Shown piece after piece: positions 1 to 11,242 of a stretch of DNA of 64,000 nucleotides. A program made the position numbers and the translations under genes. The notes beneath the pieces are model-generated. The model made no database searches. It had not been told where the DNA came from and saw nothing but the letters and a program-made list of their open reading frames with translations. Position 1 is the stretch's first letter. Every line of letters starts with the position of its first letter. The stretch is from Patiria miniata (Eukaryota; Echinodermata; Asteroidea; Valvatida; Asterinidae), in assembly GCF_015706575.1 (NCBI RefSeq), contig NW_024037072.1, positions 21,391,162 to 21,455,161 of the forward strand. Reading direction: 5' to 3'.

Positions 1-137
1 CCTGGTCAACAGTTTTCCCGCAGGCTTTGATGCCAGGCACATTTTTATGCATATATTGCTTTGCAACCGGTTTCTTGTCAGGGGGCATTTGTACTCCCAA
101 CATCTCTAGCATGCTGCTAGTAGACCCCTCCCCAGTT
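1..137 (-). CDS. possible internal exon of an unidentified minus-strand gene
   Basis: One minus-strand frame is open from the window edge to about 150 and reads like protein (for example MLEMLGVQMPPDKKPVAKQY near its middle), not like a low-complexity repeat. An AG at 138-139 would let the exon begin at 137 and supply the single base needed to continue the phase-2 donor of the cysteine-rich exon at 6588-6698. The upstream polypyrimidine tract is poor, so this acceptor is weak. I do not recognise the protein. It runs off the left edge, so the 3' end is not seen. It could equally be a transposon-derived ORF. Confidence 0.22.
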
Positions 138-711
138 CTCACAGTACACGTATACTACTGCTCTGGGGTCCCCCATATGACTCGCGGGCTTGGCCTGCTC
201 TCGGGGACCTATATCTCAGCTCTGACCACATGAAAGGCAAACTCACTAGTGCGCCGGGATGGCCTCTCTGGGCCCGTGGCCGCCAATCCCTGCATTCTAA
301 AAACAACTTGCCTCTCCCCAACTTGGGGATTCTTCCCCCTGGCCTCCTTCTGTATCTTGGAAGGACGGGGGAGGGGGCAGAAATGAGGGGGGCGGGGACA
401 CGCCCAAGGTGGAACTAGGGGGGTTAGGAAATCAGAACGACTAATTTTGTATAAAACCAATCACCAGAATCTTAATTCTAGCTAATCACCTAATATTCTG
501 ATTACTCTATATCTTGATTATAACCCTTGATCCTAAAGTTTTCATTGCCACCGTTCACTTTGGCTATATATTTTATATAACTGTAAGTGTTGTTCATATC
601 TGTGGGTTATTGTAGCTTGATAAACCATTGTATTAAGACTCAGTGTAATTTATTTGGTGTAACTTGCCGCGCTTAGTATACCTGTAACTTTATGCTTAAT
701 TGCATGGTTTG
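138..711. other. no gene seen
   Basis: GC-richer sequence to about 420, with G runs, then AT-rich sequence. Short frames exist on both strands, but none has a recognisable domain or splice context. Confidence 0.4.
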
Positions 712-882
712 GTGGTTTACAACACTCATTGTCATCGTTATTTGATTAACAAACTCTTGCATTGCGGGGCCTCAACATACATGTACAGTGTAATAGTAGT
801 GTGGTTTACAACACTCATTGTCATCGTTATTTGATCAACAAATTCTTGCATTGCGGGGCCTCAACATACAGTGTAATAGTAG
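712..882. repeat. tandem duplication, 89-bp unit, two copies
   Basis: The stretch beginning GTGGTTTACAACACTC at 712 is repeated at 801 with a few substitutions and a small deletion in the second copy. Both copies end in CAGTGTAATAGTAG. Confidence 0.9.
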
Positions 883-1170
883 ACAATGCAAACACTGTAA
901 TATTGTATTGGTTAATACATGTAGGATACATGGGACTGTATCATCAAGAGCAATAAACGCTCGGCGAAGGTTAGCCGAAGCTGACCACATTTATCCATGT
1001 CCGTGTGCTCTCTCTCGTCCTCTCTAGGGCCAAGTGGGCCTTGAAATATTTTTTTTAACATGCTCAATAGGATTAGGGGTATCCGCGTGAACTGCTAAAA
1101 CACAAAAGGTGAAGCCAAGGGTGCCATTCATCCCAAAGGGTGAATATAAAACCCAGTGACAATATTATTA
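883..1170. other. no gene seen
   Basis: Holds an AATAAA at about 950 and a pyrimidine-rich stretch near 1010. No coding frame of note. Confidence 0.35.
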
Positions 1171-1300
1171 GGCCAAATAAAAAAACTCGTCCGGGTTTTT
1201 GAAAAGAAGGAGGAAGATGGAGAGGGGCTTTTTATTTTTTCATTTTTTTCAAGATGGCCGCCATTTTAAAATGTCCTGCAACCGTGTTTCCACTACAGGT
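1171..1300 (+). mobile_element. one end of a GGCCAAATAAAA MITE
   Basis: TTA followed by GGCCAAATAAAA matches the left end and flanking target triplet of the elements at 6770 and 20228. A matching right end was not found, so this is a truncated or rearranged copy. Confidence 0.45.
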
Positions 1301-1890
1301 TCAAAGACACTTTTAAAATGAAAGGCAAGTTGGACAAGAGAACTGAACATATTTACAGTGTCATTAAGAGTTGTATTGGTCTACAATGAACAGTTTTAGA
1401 TGCATTTGCCTTAACCGTGGACTTTTTCTGGTGTTATTTTACTGCATTTTTCAAAAATAAAAAATAATGAAAAAAAAAACCCAGGCAGCCTCCAAAAATA
1501 TCCACCCTCATTGCTTTGACTCTTATAGGATAACAGAGTTGAAGGAAGATCCCCTCTTACATGTACATGCCTGTTTAGATTATGTGACCCTTTTTTATAC
1601 TGTGGCAGCATAATATTTTGACTTGTGTGAGAAGAACCAGTAACTTCAAAAATAATTGCTGGTCAATTGTTGAATTGAAACGCCCAAGAAAAAAAGTTAT
1701 CCAAAGGGCGTTTATTTTGTTTGCAGGTTATTATTTAAAAAAAAACAAGCTTGTTCATGCAGCAAATGATGATCAAGCAACAATCAAGAAATTCAAGACA
1801 GACAAATTATACATACTTTTTTGTATATATTTTATTTCTTGTTTTTATAAAATAAAAGCGTAAAGTTGCTACTGAGAAAAAAAAGTGACA
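1301..1890. other. no gene seen, AT-rich
   Basis: AT-rich with A and T runs. Small open frames without domain signatures. Confidence 0.35.
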
Positions 1891-1894
1891 TTAA

Positions 1895-2323
1895 ACCTTA
1901 TCCTCCTCAGTCCTCTTCAATCCTCCTGGTGGTTTTGGAGGATTACAGGGTTCTGGAGGATTAATGCTAAATGCCAAAAAGTGTTGACCTTTTGATTTTG
2001 GAAGGATGCATGGTGTCGAGTTCATAGATTGTACCCTGCATTGTTTATGTTCAGCCATGCACAATATCATGAGCCCTACATTATGCTTGATATCATCCGC
2101 ACTACTTCTGAATTTTATCGACACTGCCTCAACCCATTAACAGTGATTGTTGGAGGATTTTGAAGGATTGAGGCACGATCACCCCTCCACTGAACAAATT
2201 CAAGAAATAATGGATGATTTTGGAGGACTGAGGCTGAATCATATTTGTACATTGCGGTATGTAATTAGAGGATTTTTGCAGGATTGAGGATGGTTCCTAG
2301 CTAAAACGTCTAAGGGGTAAGGG
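1895..2323. mobile_element. TTAA-flanked element with GGATTGAGGA motifs
   Basis: Flanked by TTAA at 1891-1894 and 2324-2327. The interior carries several variants of GGAGGATT/GGATTGAGGA. A relative at about 25640-25850 shares both the CCTCC-GGTGGTTTT block and the GGATTGAGGATGGTTCCTAG block. TTAA duplications suit piggyBac or Kolobok types, but the terminal inverted repeats are weak. Confidence 0.45.
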
Positions 2324-2331
2324 TTAATTAA

Positions 2332-2655
2332 TGTACACAAACAGTTTCCATTCAAATAGTATGGTGGCATGTGGATTGATGTACAGTTTGTACACAACAT
2401 ATTTTGTATATATTTATATTAAGTTCTGCGTCCGGTTTCCCTACCTACGGTATTCTGACAGCCCCAACCCTAATTTGTTTATATATACGTTACGTGTAGA
2501 TATGAATGAAAAACTTGATTTATGGTACAAAAATGTACTTGTAGTGTACCGGTACTTGTATACCAACAAATACGAGTACAGCTCGCAATGGGCATGTTGA
2601 TTTCATAAAAATGCTTCTCATTTCAAAATTGTGTAACTTACACATGTATAGCCTA
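2332..2655. other. no gene seen
   Basis: AT-rich with alternating TATA-type runs. A 90-codon frame here has no domain or splice context. Confidence 0.3.
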
Positions 2656-2662
2656 CATGTAG

Positions 2663-3902
2663 CAGGGGTTTTCCTTAGCGGTCGCCCGCTTGCCAAATGC
2701 AAGTGAAAACAGCGGCGGGCGAGTCAAAACCCTCCTCTCAGTAGTCCGACGGGCGAGTCAAAAAACTGTTACAAAAAATAAAAATAACAAAGTTTTCCCT
2801 ACAGTATTTTTCAATCAATCAAAATAAAAAGTTAAGGGTGATACAACACATGAATACCGGTACTTTTGCCACGCCGACCGAAATAAAAACATCGGTAGTT
2901 CGAATTCGTATCACTCCATATATATTCGCAGTGCACTGTGCATTGAAATCCCAACGACGAACATAGGCGAATCAACGTGTATTTGCCATTACACATTGTG
3001 CACACATGCAGCGCACGTGATTTACTTCGTCTGCAGTCCACACGGTACGGACGTACGTACGTTAACATCGTATTCGTATCATACAACGTGGTGAGGAGAA
3101 AACTTTCATGACAGTTTCACTGCCAAAACGGATTCTTGGGATGATTTCTTGAACACCAAAAAAAGAATGTACCGAAAAGATGAGGACAATATGAGATTCG
3201 AGGGGCCTATTTTGAATGTAAAGACTAGTGAATGTAAAGTGGACCGTGCTCCAGAAAATGTTATGGATTGACGTGACCAGCGTAAGTTCGTGGGTCGCCT
3301 GCCAGCAGTGCTTCTTGGCTAGGCACGCAGATTGCACCATTCTTTGCTAGAAATGCATGGCGCGCGCGAGAGATGTTTTTTTTGAAAATACTGGCCTTCT
3401 CACTCATTTTCAAACAAGTTAAAACAGTTCAGTTACTAACTTGGTAAACTCCCATTAATACCACGACTGTGTGCAATGTTTTCTTGTTCCTCAAGATAAT
3501 GCTTTTTTAGTTCGTGTTTTATCAAAACATGTCGGAAATAGAACACCTAAAGCCTTAAGTTCGGAACGAAGCACACTGCATAAATTTTGATTATAACTTC
3601 TCCCCCTATTTGATTCCTGTTAATTAAAGCCTTGCTCTATGTTAAAGAATGGACGATTAAAGAAACATTGACATCACTTAAAAAGGAACTACATGCAATA
3701 TTATGTACATGATTAAGATAATTGCCGATTGTATTCATATTGCATAATTTATTATCAAAAATGTTATCAAAAATGCTTATGGTGATTTGATTGAAAGTTA
3801 CTATTAAAATATGTGGGCTAGTGAAAAAGGTTGCGGGCCAGTGAAAACTCTGGTTTACTGGCCCGGCCGGCCAGTAAAGGAAAAAGTTAAGGGAAACCCC
3901 TG
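2663..3902. mobile_element. non-autonomous DNA transposon, 1240 bp, CAGGGGTTTTCC ends
   Basis: The left end reads CAGGGGTTTTCCTTA. The right end is its imperfect inverse, ending AAACCCCTG. Both sides are flanked by CATGTAG (2656-2662 and 3903-3909), a 7-bp candidate target duplication. GGGCGAGTC/GGGCCAGTG motifs lie subterminally at both ends. No transposase frame is visible inside. The CAGGG terminus recalls hAT or P-type elements. The 7-bp duplication leaves the superfamily open. Confidence 0.72.
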
Positions 3903-3998
3903 CATGTAGTGTTTGATTGACTGTCCTTCATACAAGGTGGGGAACAGAAATTGGGCCATACACCTTTAAAAGGTATTGTATACTTAATCTAACTTTTT

Positions 3999-4109
3999 AT
4001 GGAGAAATCAGGAATACGAATTGGACCTTTTGATGGTTCAGGTCAGCCTACACCAGCACAGTTGATTCGCACTATTACTGTAAACAGATCAAGGAATGAT
4101 AAAAGCAAA
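3999..4109 (+). CDS. candidate coding exon, unidentified
   Basis: An ATG at 3999 opens a frame starting MEKSGIRIGPFDGSGQPTPA that runs without a stop to a GTGAGTG donor just after 4109. The composition looks protein-like and unlike the surrounding AT-rich repeats. An AG inside the first codons (TATGGAG) after a T-rich stretch could instead be the acceptor of an internal exon. I do not recognise the sequence and found no partner exon nearby on the plus strand. It may be an isolated exon of a gene that extends outside the window, or a chance frame. Confidence 0.25.
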
Positions 4110-4269
4110 CGTGAGTGTGCTCTCTTTAAAATTCAAACTTCGAAGAAAAACTTTTTATCTCAGATCTTGACTTTAATCAAAACAATGATTTTGTGTAATT
4201 ATGCAAAACATGTATCAATGTAATTGTGTCGATGCTAATGAAGTAGGGGTGTTTGAATGTGTTAACAAC

Positions 4270-4451
4270 ATCTTACACTTTGTAATTAAGTGGAATCAGT
4301 TGATTTAAATAATTAAAATGACTCTCCATCAATTTATTATGCCTAGAATAAGATTTTTACAAAAAAAGTGATTTAAATCAGTGATTAAAAAAAATATCAT
4401 TTGATTTATTAAAACGCGATTTCAACGTGACTGAAATCAGACAACCCTGTT
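4270..4451. repeat. GATTTAAATCA-rich repeat end
   Basis: Repeated GATTTAAAT and CAGTGATTA motifs end in ACAACCCTG at about 4451, resembling the terminus of a CAGGGTTG-type DNA transposon. The left end is not recognised. Confidence 0.35.
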
Positions 4452-4586
4452 GAAATCATTTGACTTAGATAACTTGTAAAAAAAATGAAGAAAAAAATTC
4501 AAAAGTACATGTAATGTACAAATTCACCCTAAAAAATCATATGATACACTCAAGATGTTATCTTGTGGATCATTCCATCCAGTATG

Positions 4587-6209
4587 CAGGGCTTGAATTT
4601 CATGAAGAAAAGCACTAGACAGCAGGTCTAGTAACTGAAGAATCTTACTGGACCTGAACTATTTTTACAAGACCTGTGTCATAAATAAGAAAAAAAACCA
4701 ACATTTTGCACTACATGTATGTGACAGGAAGACAACAAAATTCTACATGTATTTACGAGTTGCCTGTTTCGTGTGTGCACTTGGCTAGTTCCCTGGAAAA
4801 TTAGTCTAATTCTCTTGCATGGGCACAGCAGTCCTTCATTTAAAGAAAATCCAGGAGAGCTATAAATGCTCTCCTCAAATCTTTGAGGAGGCAAATGGAT
4901 TTTAAGGAGAGCGATTTGCTCTCCTTAAAATCCATGGATAAACGATGGTAAACATTGTTTTTGTTTTGTTTTGAATATCAGGATTTATTCAAGGGGTTGC
5001 ATTATTAATACTAGTTTTGGCATAATAATATGCTCAAGTGGCTTAACTTCTTTCATTTTTGTAACTGTCAGACAAGGTAAAATTTATATAAAAAAAATAA
5101 CTAAATGGAGATTAATAAAAGGTTTGAATTCTGCTTACGCTTTCATTTTTTAATACAGTTTTCAGTTGGTTCATCACTTAATTATTCTTGGAAAATGGAG
5201 TTAATAAACGGCACATAAACATGACAAAGCAACTGAATATTTGTTTTCAGATTCGTTAAAATTATATGAAAATGTTCAGCCTGAACTATTTCCATTGCAC
5301 TACGAAAGCTATACAAAAAGGGCCTCAAAAATGACGAAAACTTGCCTTAAGTGTTAATGAAAATATCTGCCATCGATAATCTTAAAAATAATGGAAAATG
5401 CAGGTCATTTATACCATGTGCACAATGCTAGTTACGACGAGAAACTGGCTAACAATGTCTGAACTTTGCTTGGTACGAACATGCGATGATGCACTGTGTG
5501 TTGTGGACCGGCAGTGGGCCGGCATTGAGCTTCGTTTATCGGTATGTGATTTCGGTGAAACTCGCTGCATCGTTTCACTTCATATACCAGTAGTATTTCC
5601 TCGAAATAAATTCATGAACACGGGAAATACCATACATACACAGACAAGAGAGATCAAGTTCTGGGAGTATAAGCTTGCAAAGATCATCTTTCTCCATCGA
5701 TGTTTTCTTGGCATTTTACGATGTCTATTCCGCGCCGTCCGGCCTGCATGCAACTGTACTGCAGTGTGCACACACCGCGCACGACTATTGCATTGACTGA
5801 TTACCGCATTTCCATCTTGCCAGTGCGCGGCGCAGCGGGAACCAGTCACTGCTGCAATAGCACGTACAGGCCCACGTGTTTTCATACATCAAGCAGCTCT
5901 GTACGTACATGTACGTACTGTATACGTGCAACTGGCATGACTGGCGCGTTGGCCCGAGGCAGCTTTGTTGCGTTTCGGCACGGCACAGACAGTTTTTTGG
6001 CCGGTAATTTTTAATCAATCAAGTAATAATATGAACTCAATGCACGCTTTTAATCAGACCTCAAGTGCTAGTATATTTGGGGGTCATTTTGTTTATATAG
6101 TGCAAGAAAAAAACACTAGACAGCCGGACTAGTGCAGTCACACACAGCACTGGACCGACGCTGAAATCACTAGACACGGTCCACGGTCCAGTGGATATTT
6201 CGAGCCCTG
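4587..6209. mobile_element. non-autonomous DNA transposon, 1623 bp, CAGGGCTTGAA ends
   Basis: The left end is CAGGGCTTGAATTT and the right end is the inverse of CAGGGCTCGAAATA. AGTATG flanks both sides (4581-4586 and 6210-6215). Subterminal motifs CACTAGACAGC and CACTAGACACG occur near both ends, about 30 bases inward. The interior contains a CpG-rich block (5700-5990) and a perfect hairpin at 4895-4935, but no transposase. Confidence 0.72.
4895..4935. repeat. perfect 18-bp hairpin
   Basis: ATGGATTTTAAGGAGAGC (4895-4912) is followed by a 5-base loop and its exact reverse complement (4918-4935). It lies inside the 4587-6209 element. Confidence 0.9.
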
Positions 6210-6587
6210 AGTATGGAATGAGTGTTGTATGTGAATTGGTAATCCTTGCATGAATACTACTGCACATGTACGTAGAAGGTTCAAAGAAGGAGTGTCCAGC
6301 ACAGATCATTAATTATGGTGTAGTTACATGTGTAATCAACCAACTTCTTTGTTTGAACAGATGAAAATGTTGTCTTCCATTATTGATATTGGGTCCTTCA
6401 CTCATGTTCAGTGTTCCGTTATTTCATAAATGTATACAATGTACACTAGTGAGACAATTTTTTTTTTTTGGAACACATGATTTCTAAAAAACAAGCTTTG
6501 GGCATATAAATTTTGAACAAATCAAAGCTCAATATCCAGTCAATATAAATGAACCCCCCCCCCCCAAGAAAACCCCCACAGACTTAC

Positions 6588-6698
6588 CCTTCAATTGCTT
6601 CATAACAGCTTTCACATACACGTTTCTCACAAGCTCTGGGTTTTGGGCCCAGCCACTTCAGACAAAAACAGCAATGGAAGTCCGCATGTGTTTCCATT
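6588..6698 (-). CDS. cysteine-rich zinc-finger exon (RING/LIM-like half domain)
   Basis: Read on the minus strand, TTTTTGCAG precedes a 111-base exon that ends in GAAGG followed by GTAAGTC. Only one of the three frames is open. Its core is FHCCFCLKWLGP, then RACEKRVCESCYE: C-x2-C-x10-C-x4-C-x2-C. The spacing resembles the first half of a RING finger with lysine at the usual histidine position, or a degenerate LIM half. The exon is phase 2 at both ends. The upstream open frame ending at 10258 has a matching phase-2 donor, so the two join in frame. Good splice sites plus paired cysteines make this a real exon candidate. The protein is not identified, and a relic copy cannot be excluded. Confidence 0.55.
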
Positions 6699-6769
6699 CT
6701 GCAAAAAAAATGGGGGAAACAATTGATTGGCGCATAACATTAACAGCCACTCGTGAAAACAAAGGTTTA

Positions 6770-6947
6770 GGCCAAATAAAAGAAAACATGTTTAGCGTCC
6801 TGCCTTTTTGAAGAAAACAAAACGGAAGCAGAAGGCCCTTTTATTTTGTTTCCCTCCAAAATCGCCACCCGACTGGGATATTTTTTAAGGCGGCCTCCAA
6901 AAAGGAAGCTGGCGGGGACGCTAAACATATTTTTTTTTTATTTGGCC
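6770..6947. mobile_element. PIF/Harbinger-like MITE, 178 bp
   Basis: Starts GGCCAAATAAAAGAAAAC and ends with the inverse. Inverted repeats extend about 38 bases through the GTTTAGCGTCC motif. TTA lies on both sides (6767-6769 and 6948-6950), the 3-bp TWA duplication typical of PIF/Harbinger elements. Non-coding. Confidence 0.8.
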
Positions 6948-7173
6948 TTAGGTAAAAAATTAAAAAAATCCTGGGGGGGGGAGGGGGTTGACTGGGCGCT
7001 AACTTTTTATCGGGGGCACATATGCTCCCGTACCCCCACCACGCCCCATCGTAGCTTCGCCGCTGGATGTAGAATAAATCAAGTGATTTTTTTAATCACT
7101 GATTGTATACAATTTTGTTCAAAAGCATTTATCACTTTATTGACAAATAAAATTTTTTAAACAAATCTGAGGA

Positions 7174-7377
7174 AAAAATGTTGCAACCTGACGCCACTTC
7201 CTCGATTGTGTACAAAGTCTATGGAGAGTCAAGAACATTTTCTAAGTATTTCTAAACAAAATTGGAAATGTTTCTCAGTCCCAGATTCATGTCTTATCAT
7301 CATTATCGCAATGAATGACCTTCATTGAGATCATACATGTATATGAAGAAAAAGTGGCGTCAGGTTGCAACATTTTT
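7174..7377. mobile_element. foldback element, 26-bp perfect arms
   Basis: The left arm 7174-7199 contains GTTGCAACCTGACGCCACTT. The right arm 7352-7377 is its exact inverse. About 150 bases separate them. No clear target duplication. Confidence 0.7.
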
Positions 7378-7516
7378 AAATGTAAAAAAAATGTGATTTA
7401 AAACAAATAAATCAGATTTTTTTTTTAAATTTAAAACAAATTGCCAACACTGTATGTAAACCATACAGCCCTACAAATAATTTTATTGCAGAAGTGACAG
7501 CTGAGAGGAACCTTAA

Positions 7517-7953
7517 GGCCAAATAAAATGTTTAGCGTCCCCGCCCGCTTCCTGCAGCTGTTTGGACATGTTGGAGGCTTCCTTTTCTTTCTTTTTTTAA
7601 ACGAAAAAAAATGAAACATTTTTAACAGTGACATCATTTTGGCCTCTGACTTTGTCTGTTGCATCTAGCCCATATAAAGCTGGTAAATTTCCCGAGTCCA
7701 AGTTATCGCCTTTTTAACATTCGGACATGGTCTGGCGATAGTACCGTACCATGTCCGAATGTTAAAAAGGCGATAAGTTGGGTCGAAGTTACTCGGACTC
7801 AGTCCAAGTCCATTTTTAAAAAAAAGCTGGCGGCCATCTTGAAAAATAGCCTGGTTGGCATGGTTGCTGGGTGCCCATTTTGGAGGGGGAAAAAGGGCCT
7901 CCTTTTTTTCAAAAAGGCAGGACGCTAAACATGTTTTCTTCTATGTTTGCCCC
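7517..7953. mobile_element. GGCCAAATAAAA MITE, larger relative
   Basis: The left end (TAA then GGCCAAATAAAATG...TTAGCGTCCCC) matches the 6770 element. The right end carries GGACGCTAAACATG near 7920-7932 and decays before the final GGCC. A strong hairpin sits inside at 7703-7776. Confidence 0.65.
7703..7776. repeat. perfect 29-bp hairpin with 16-base loop
   Basis: The arms 7703-7731 and 7748-7776 are exact reverse complements, containing TTATCGCCTTTTTAAC and AATGTTAAAAAGGCGATAA. Imperfect pairing continues outward around GAGTCC. The stem length is miRNA-precursor-like, but the position inside a MITE makes a transposon origin more likely. Confidence 0.9.
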
Positions 7954-9769
7954 AGTATCTTGAAAGTCTCAGTAAATCAGGGAGATCCCAAGTTCAAATT
8001 GAATACCATTCAGGATATTATAGTACGGAGTTAGGCTAGGGAGGTCGGCGCAAAGGGGTCGATCTTCATTTGTATCTATTTGCGTGCGAAAGTGTGTTTC
8101 AAACTGGCGCAGTTTAACCTTTTTTTGAAACTGGAACAGTTTCTCTGATGAGATGATTACAGAGAGAAATGATGGATCTTTCCAATGATATATTTGTTTT
8201 GGATGATCGCCATATTCGAAATCGTGAAATCTGCTGTTGAAAACGATGTTTATTTCTGGGAAGTTGTGATCGCAGTCGCCCTGGGAGCGGCCATCTTGTT
8301 TTTAGCTCGTGACATTCACTCACGTTTTGTGGCGAGATTTGCCGAGATTTCGTCGGACAAAAATAGAAATGATATCATAGTAAAGCCAAAAAAAATCTCT
8401 TTCGACTCATACCAAGAAAAAGTACGCTAGATTTTGTTTGCCTTCCGATTTTGGAGATTTTTTTCCGACGAAATAAAGGTACAGATTGTCATGATTTTTG
8501 GGCCAAAAAATCGTTAAAAATCTCACATGAGGAGTTCATGAAAGACTAAAAAAGGGGTAGTTTCTGAAAGGGTGGAATTTCAGGAGTTTGTGTGACTAGT
8601 TTTTTTGTTATGTTTCCCATGACGCTTTTTGACGCTGGGGGGTTTTGTTGTCGGGGTGCCTTCAGCAAGCTGATTAAAATATGGCGCGCGGCGGTGTCAC
8701 AATGGCTGCCTATTTCTTCCTCTATGCTTTATGCATGCATGAAGCAATAATATTTTTGGTGGATTGCTTTATTGGGGAAATTTACATTATACAAATATAC
8801 AATTCTGCTATTGCTAAAAAATTAATATAGTAATATTTCAACTGTTTCTGAATATTTTCCAAACTTGAACTAAATTTGCATTAAACATGTTAAAATCAGC
8901 TTATTTTGTCTTTGCTTTTTTGCCTTAGGCTTCTAGTTCCTGAATATGTTTAGTCCAGACCAGAGTCTAACCAGACTGTTCTGAGTACAATGTATAATGA
9001 AGAACAAGATTCAATGGTTTTTTAAAATTATTTTTGAATATACATCTCTGCATAAGGCCTAAAAAAAGGGGACAAAATAAATAGGGCCTATAAAGTTAAT
9101 TCCCACTGGAACCTACATATTGGAGAAATGTTGTCTGTCATCAAATACTTCCATACTTTAAAGATATACTTTTGCTAAGTTAAAAACCCTTTTTTTTTTT
9201 GCCGTATCATACTCTCAACACACAGTTGGGTGAATGTTAATGCAAGGTTTCCATGCATTTCTATTTTAGGTCCCTGGATTCCCATCCTGGTTCAAATCAA
9301 CCTCAAATATGACAGCTCGGAGGAAATTTACACATATCAGCTATTAAAGGACTACCATAAAGAGGACCTGAGAATACAAATTTAGGATAATATGATCTCA
9401 TCTAAATGAACTTGAAAATGTTTTCCAAACCTTTCTCAAATATTTTGAGGTGATTTTGGATTTTTTTTTTAAATTTTACACCCCGCACCATGCCGACAGA
9501 ATAATTAGGGTTGGACATGCCCCTTTAATGGACCATAACTTCACCATACTTTAAGATATAAACTTATAATTGGTACCATTTGATTTCTTATTAGAAGCTC
9601 TTTCCAATGATACCAAGTTTGTAATATTTGGACCCAAAAACCCCAAAAGTGCCGACCACCCTAGTTAGGCATGTTAGGCCTAATTACTAAATTAGGGACA
9701 AACTGTTCAACAGTGGATGGCAAATGGTTGCATTTTGATGTACATTTTTGTACTTTAATAAATAGCTTA
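7954..9769. other. no gene seen
   Basis: AT-rich with scattered homopolymers. An 81-codon plus frame at 8185 has a hydrophobic stretch but no splice or start context that stands out. No repeat structure was recognised. Confidence 0.3.
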
Positions 9770-9950
9770 AATTAAAGCCGTTGACGATTCGTCTGCGGAG
9801 CACGCAGTAAACACTCGGTGGTCACACGTGTGTGGAGCGGAAATTTGCCGGTCTATCGGCGGGCTGTCTATCGCGCGCGCCCGGTGTACTACTGTGCATG
9901 CTGTGGTGGGCCCGTCGCGTGGCCGCGGCGTGCCACGGTGCGAATTACAA
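9770..9950. other. CpG-rich patch
   Basis: A sharp rise in CpG with GCGCGCGCC and GCGTGGCCGCGG, unlike the AT-rich flanks. It could be promoter-associated or the core of an old transposon, like the CpG block inside the 4587 element. Confidence 0.35.
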
Positions 9951-10257
9951 GGCTGATTCAAAATTCAATTTTTTTTTTATTTAATGGGGATTTCAAACAT
10001 TTCGAAATCATTGAGGAAAAATGTTTCACTGCAGCATGGAAGTATCCTACTTATACTTTTTATAGTTAAAGCTCCATGCTATAAGTAGGTTTTCAGCATA
10101 GAGCGATAGCTCCGTAGTCATGCTAGTAGTGGGGTGGGTATCAACATAGCTCCATGGTATCAACGTAATTTGATGCTGCAAACTGTACCAATAAAATGCA
10201 TGTTATGTTCCAACTCACAAGTTATCCTTTTTTTAAACTTAAAAAATATGACTTTAC

Positions 10258-10418
10258 CTCAGTTCCTTTGCTTCAATCGCAGTAATCGGTAAATCCGGAG
10301 TGACCTCACGTTGCTGGAACTCAACTGAATGTGACGTGATAGCGCCGCAGTAGTGTGCATGTGCATGTGTACTGTGTACACGTATGTACGTGTACAGGCC
10401 TAGCGCGCGCCGGACTAT
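10258..10418 (-). CDS. candidate upstream exon of the minus-strand zinc-finger gene
   Basis: The minus strand is open from 10418 down to a GAG/GTAAAG donor at 10258 and ends with TPDLPITAIEAKELR, the last residue split by the junction. The donor phase (2) is exactly what the exon at 6588-6698 needs, so both read as one frame into METHADFHCC. The 5' limit is uncertain: no in-frame ATG is present, and an AG near 10319 could mark an acceptor. The part beyond about 10330 is GT/AC-rich and is probably not coding. Sequence between 10430 and 10500 is CpG-rich (CCCCGCCCCGCGG) and could be the promoter. Confidence 0.35.
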
Positions 10419-11242
10419 TTACGTTGTTGTTTATTTTTTTACACGTATAGATAGCTCGCGATCGCTCCGCAAACCCCGCCCCGCGGTGACAATGATGAAA
10501 TCACTGTATGTCCGAGTCATACTAATTACCGTGAACTAACGTCAACTCACACAATTACTGTCAACACACCACACTTCAACGCCATTGAAACACACTTTAA
10601 ACTGACACCGTAAAGTTATGAGCCAGAACGCGATTTTGATTTTAAAACAGGTTAACGTTTGGAAAATGCATTTTGTAGCTCAAGAAAACGGGCCACTCCG
10701 TACAATTACAAGTCTGCAGCCATTGCCTCGTCAGCTGGCAGTGCAGACGATACCATTATGCTTTTGGGTGATGGCATTATACGATACATGGACTTTGCCT
10801 AGAGGTATTTAAAAAAAAAAACTACGTAGACTATGTGCACTAGCAGAGCCTGTAACGCCAATCGTCTTAACATTTTAGTGGCAACTCACAGAACTCACTA
10901 GTTATAAGCATTTTGAAACATGTTAATTTTTACAATGTGCACGCGATCGCAATGAACGCCGGCCGCCCCGAATGGGCACTGGAAATTCCAATCACAGCGA
11001 AAATTAATTTCCATAGACTGTGTACAACGTGGAACAAATAAGCCTGTACTACCGAGAAGTAGAATTTCATGCTGGCATGCATGAATAAATTGAATTGAAT
11101 TGAATTGAACTGGCAGATTGACCAAGTGTTGGTTGCTGCATCACTTGAAAATAACATCTACATGTAAATTTGTACATGTTCGTTTTAAACATGGTCCGGA
11201 TTCGAGGCATGAGGCGCGCGTTACTGACGCAACATGATATTG

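Noticed and set aside
600-1030. AATAAA followed by a CT-rich stretch, resembling the end of a long terminal repeat
   Set aside because: No matching second copy, primer site or target duplication is visible, so there is not enough to call an element.
8140-8165. CTGATGAG motif that might start a second hammerhead
   Set aside because: No GAAA partner or stem II pairing follows.
8185-8430. 81-codon plus frame with a hydrophobic segment
   Set aside because: No start context, homology or splice support. The composition is ordinary for AT-rich DNA.
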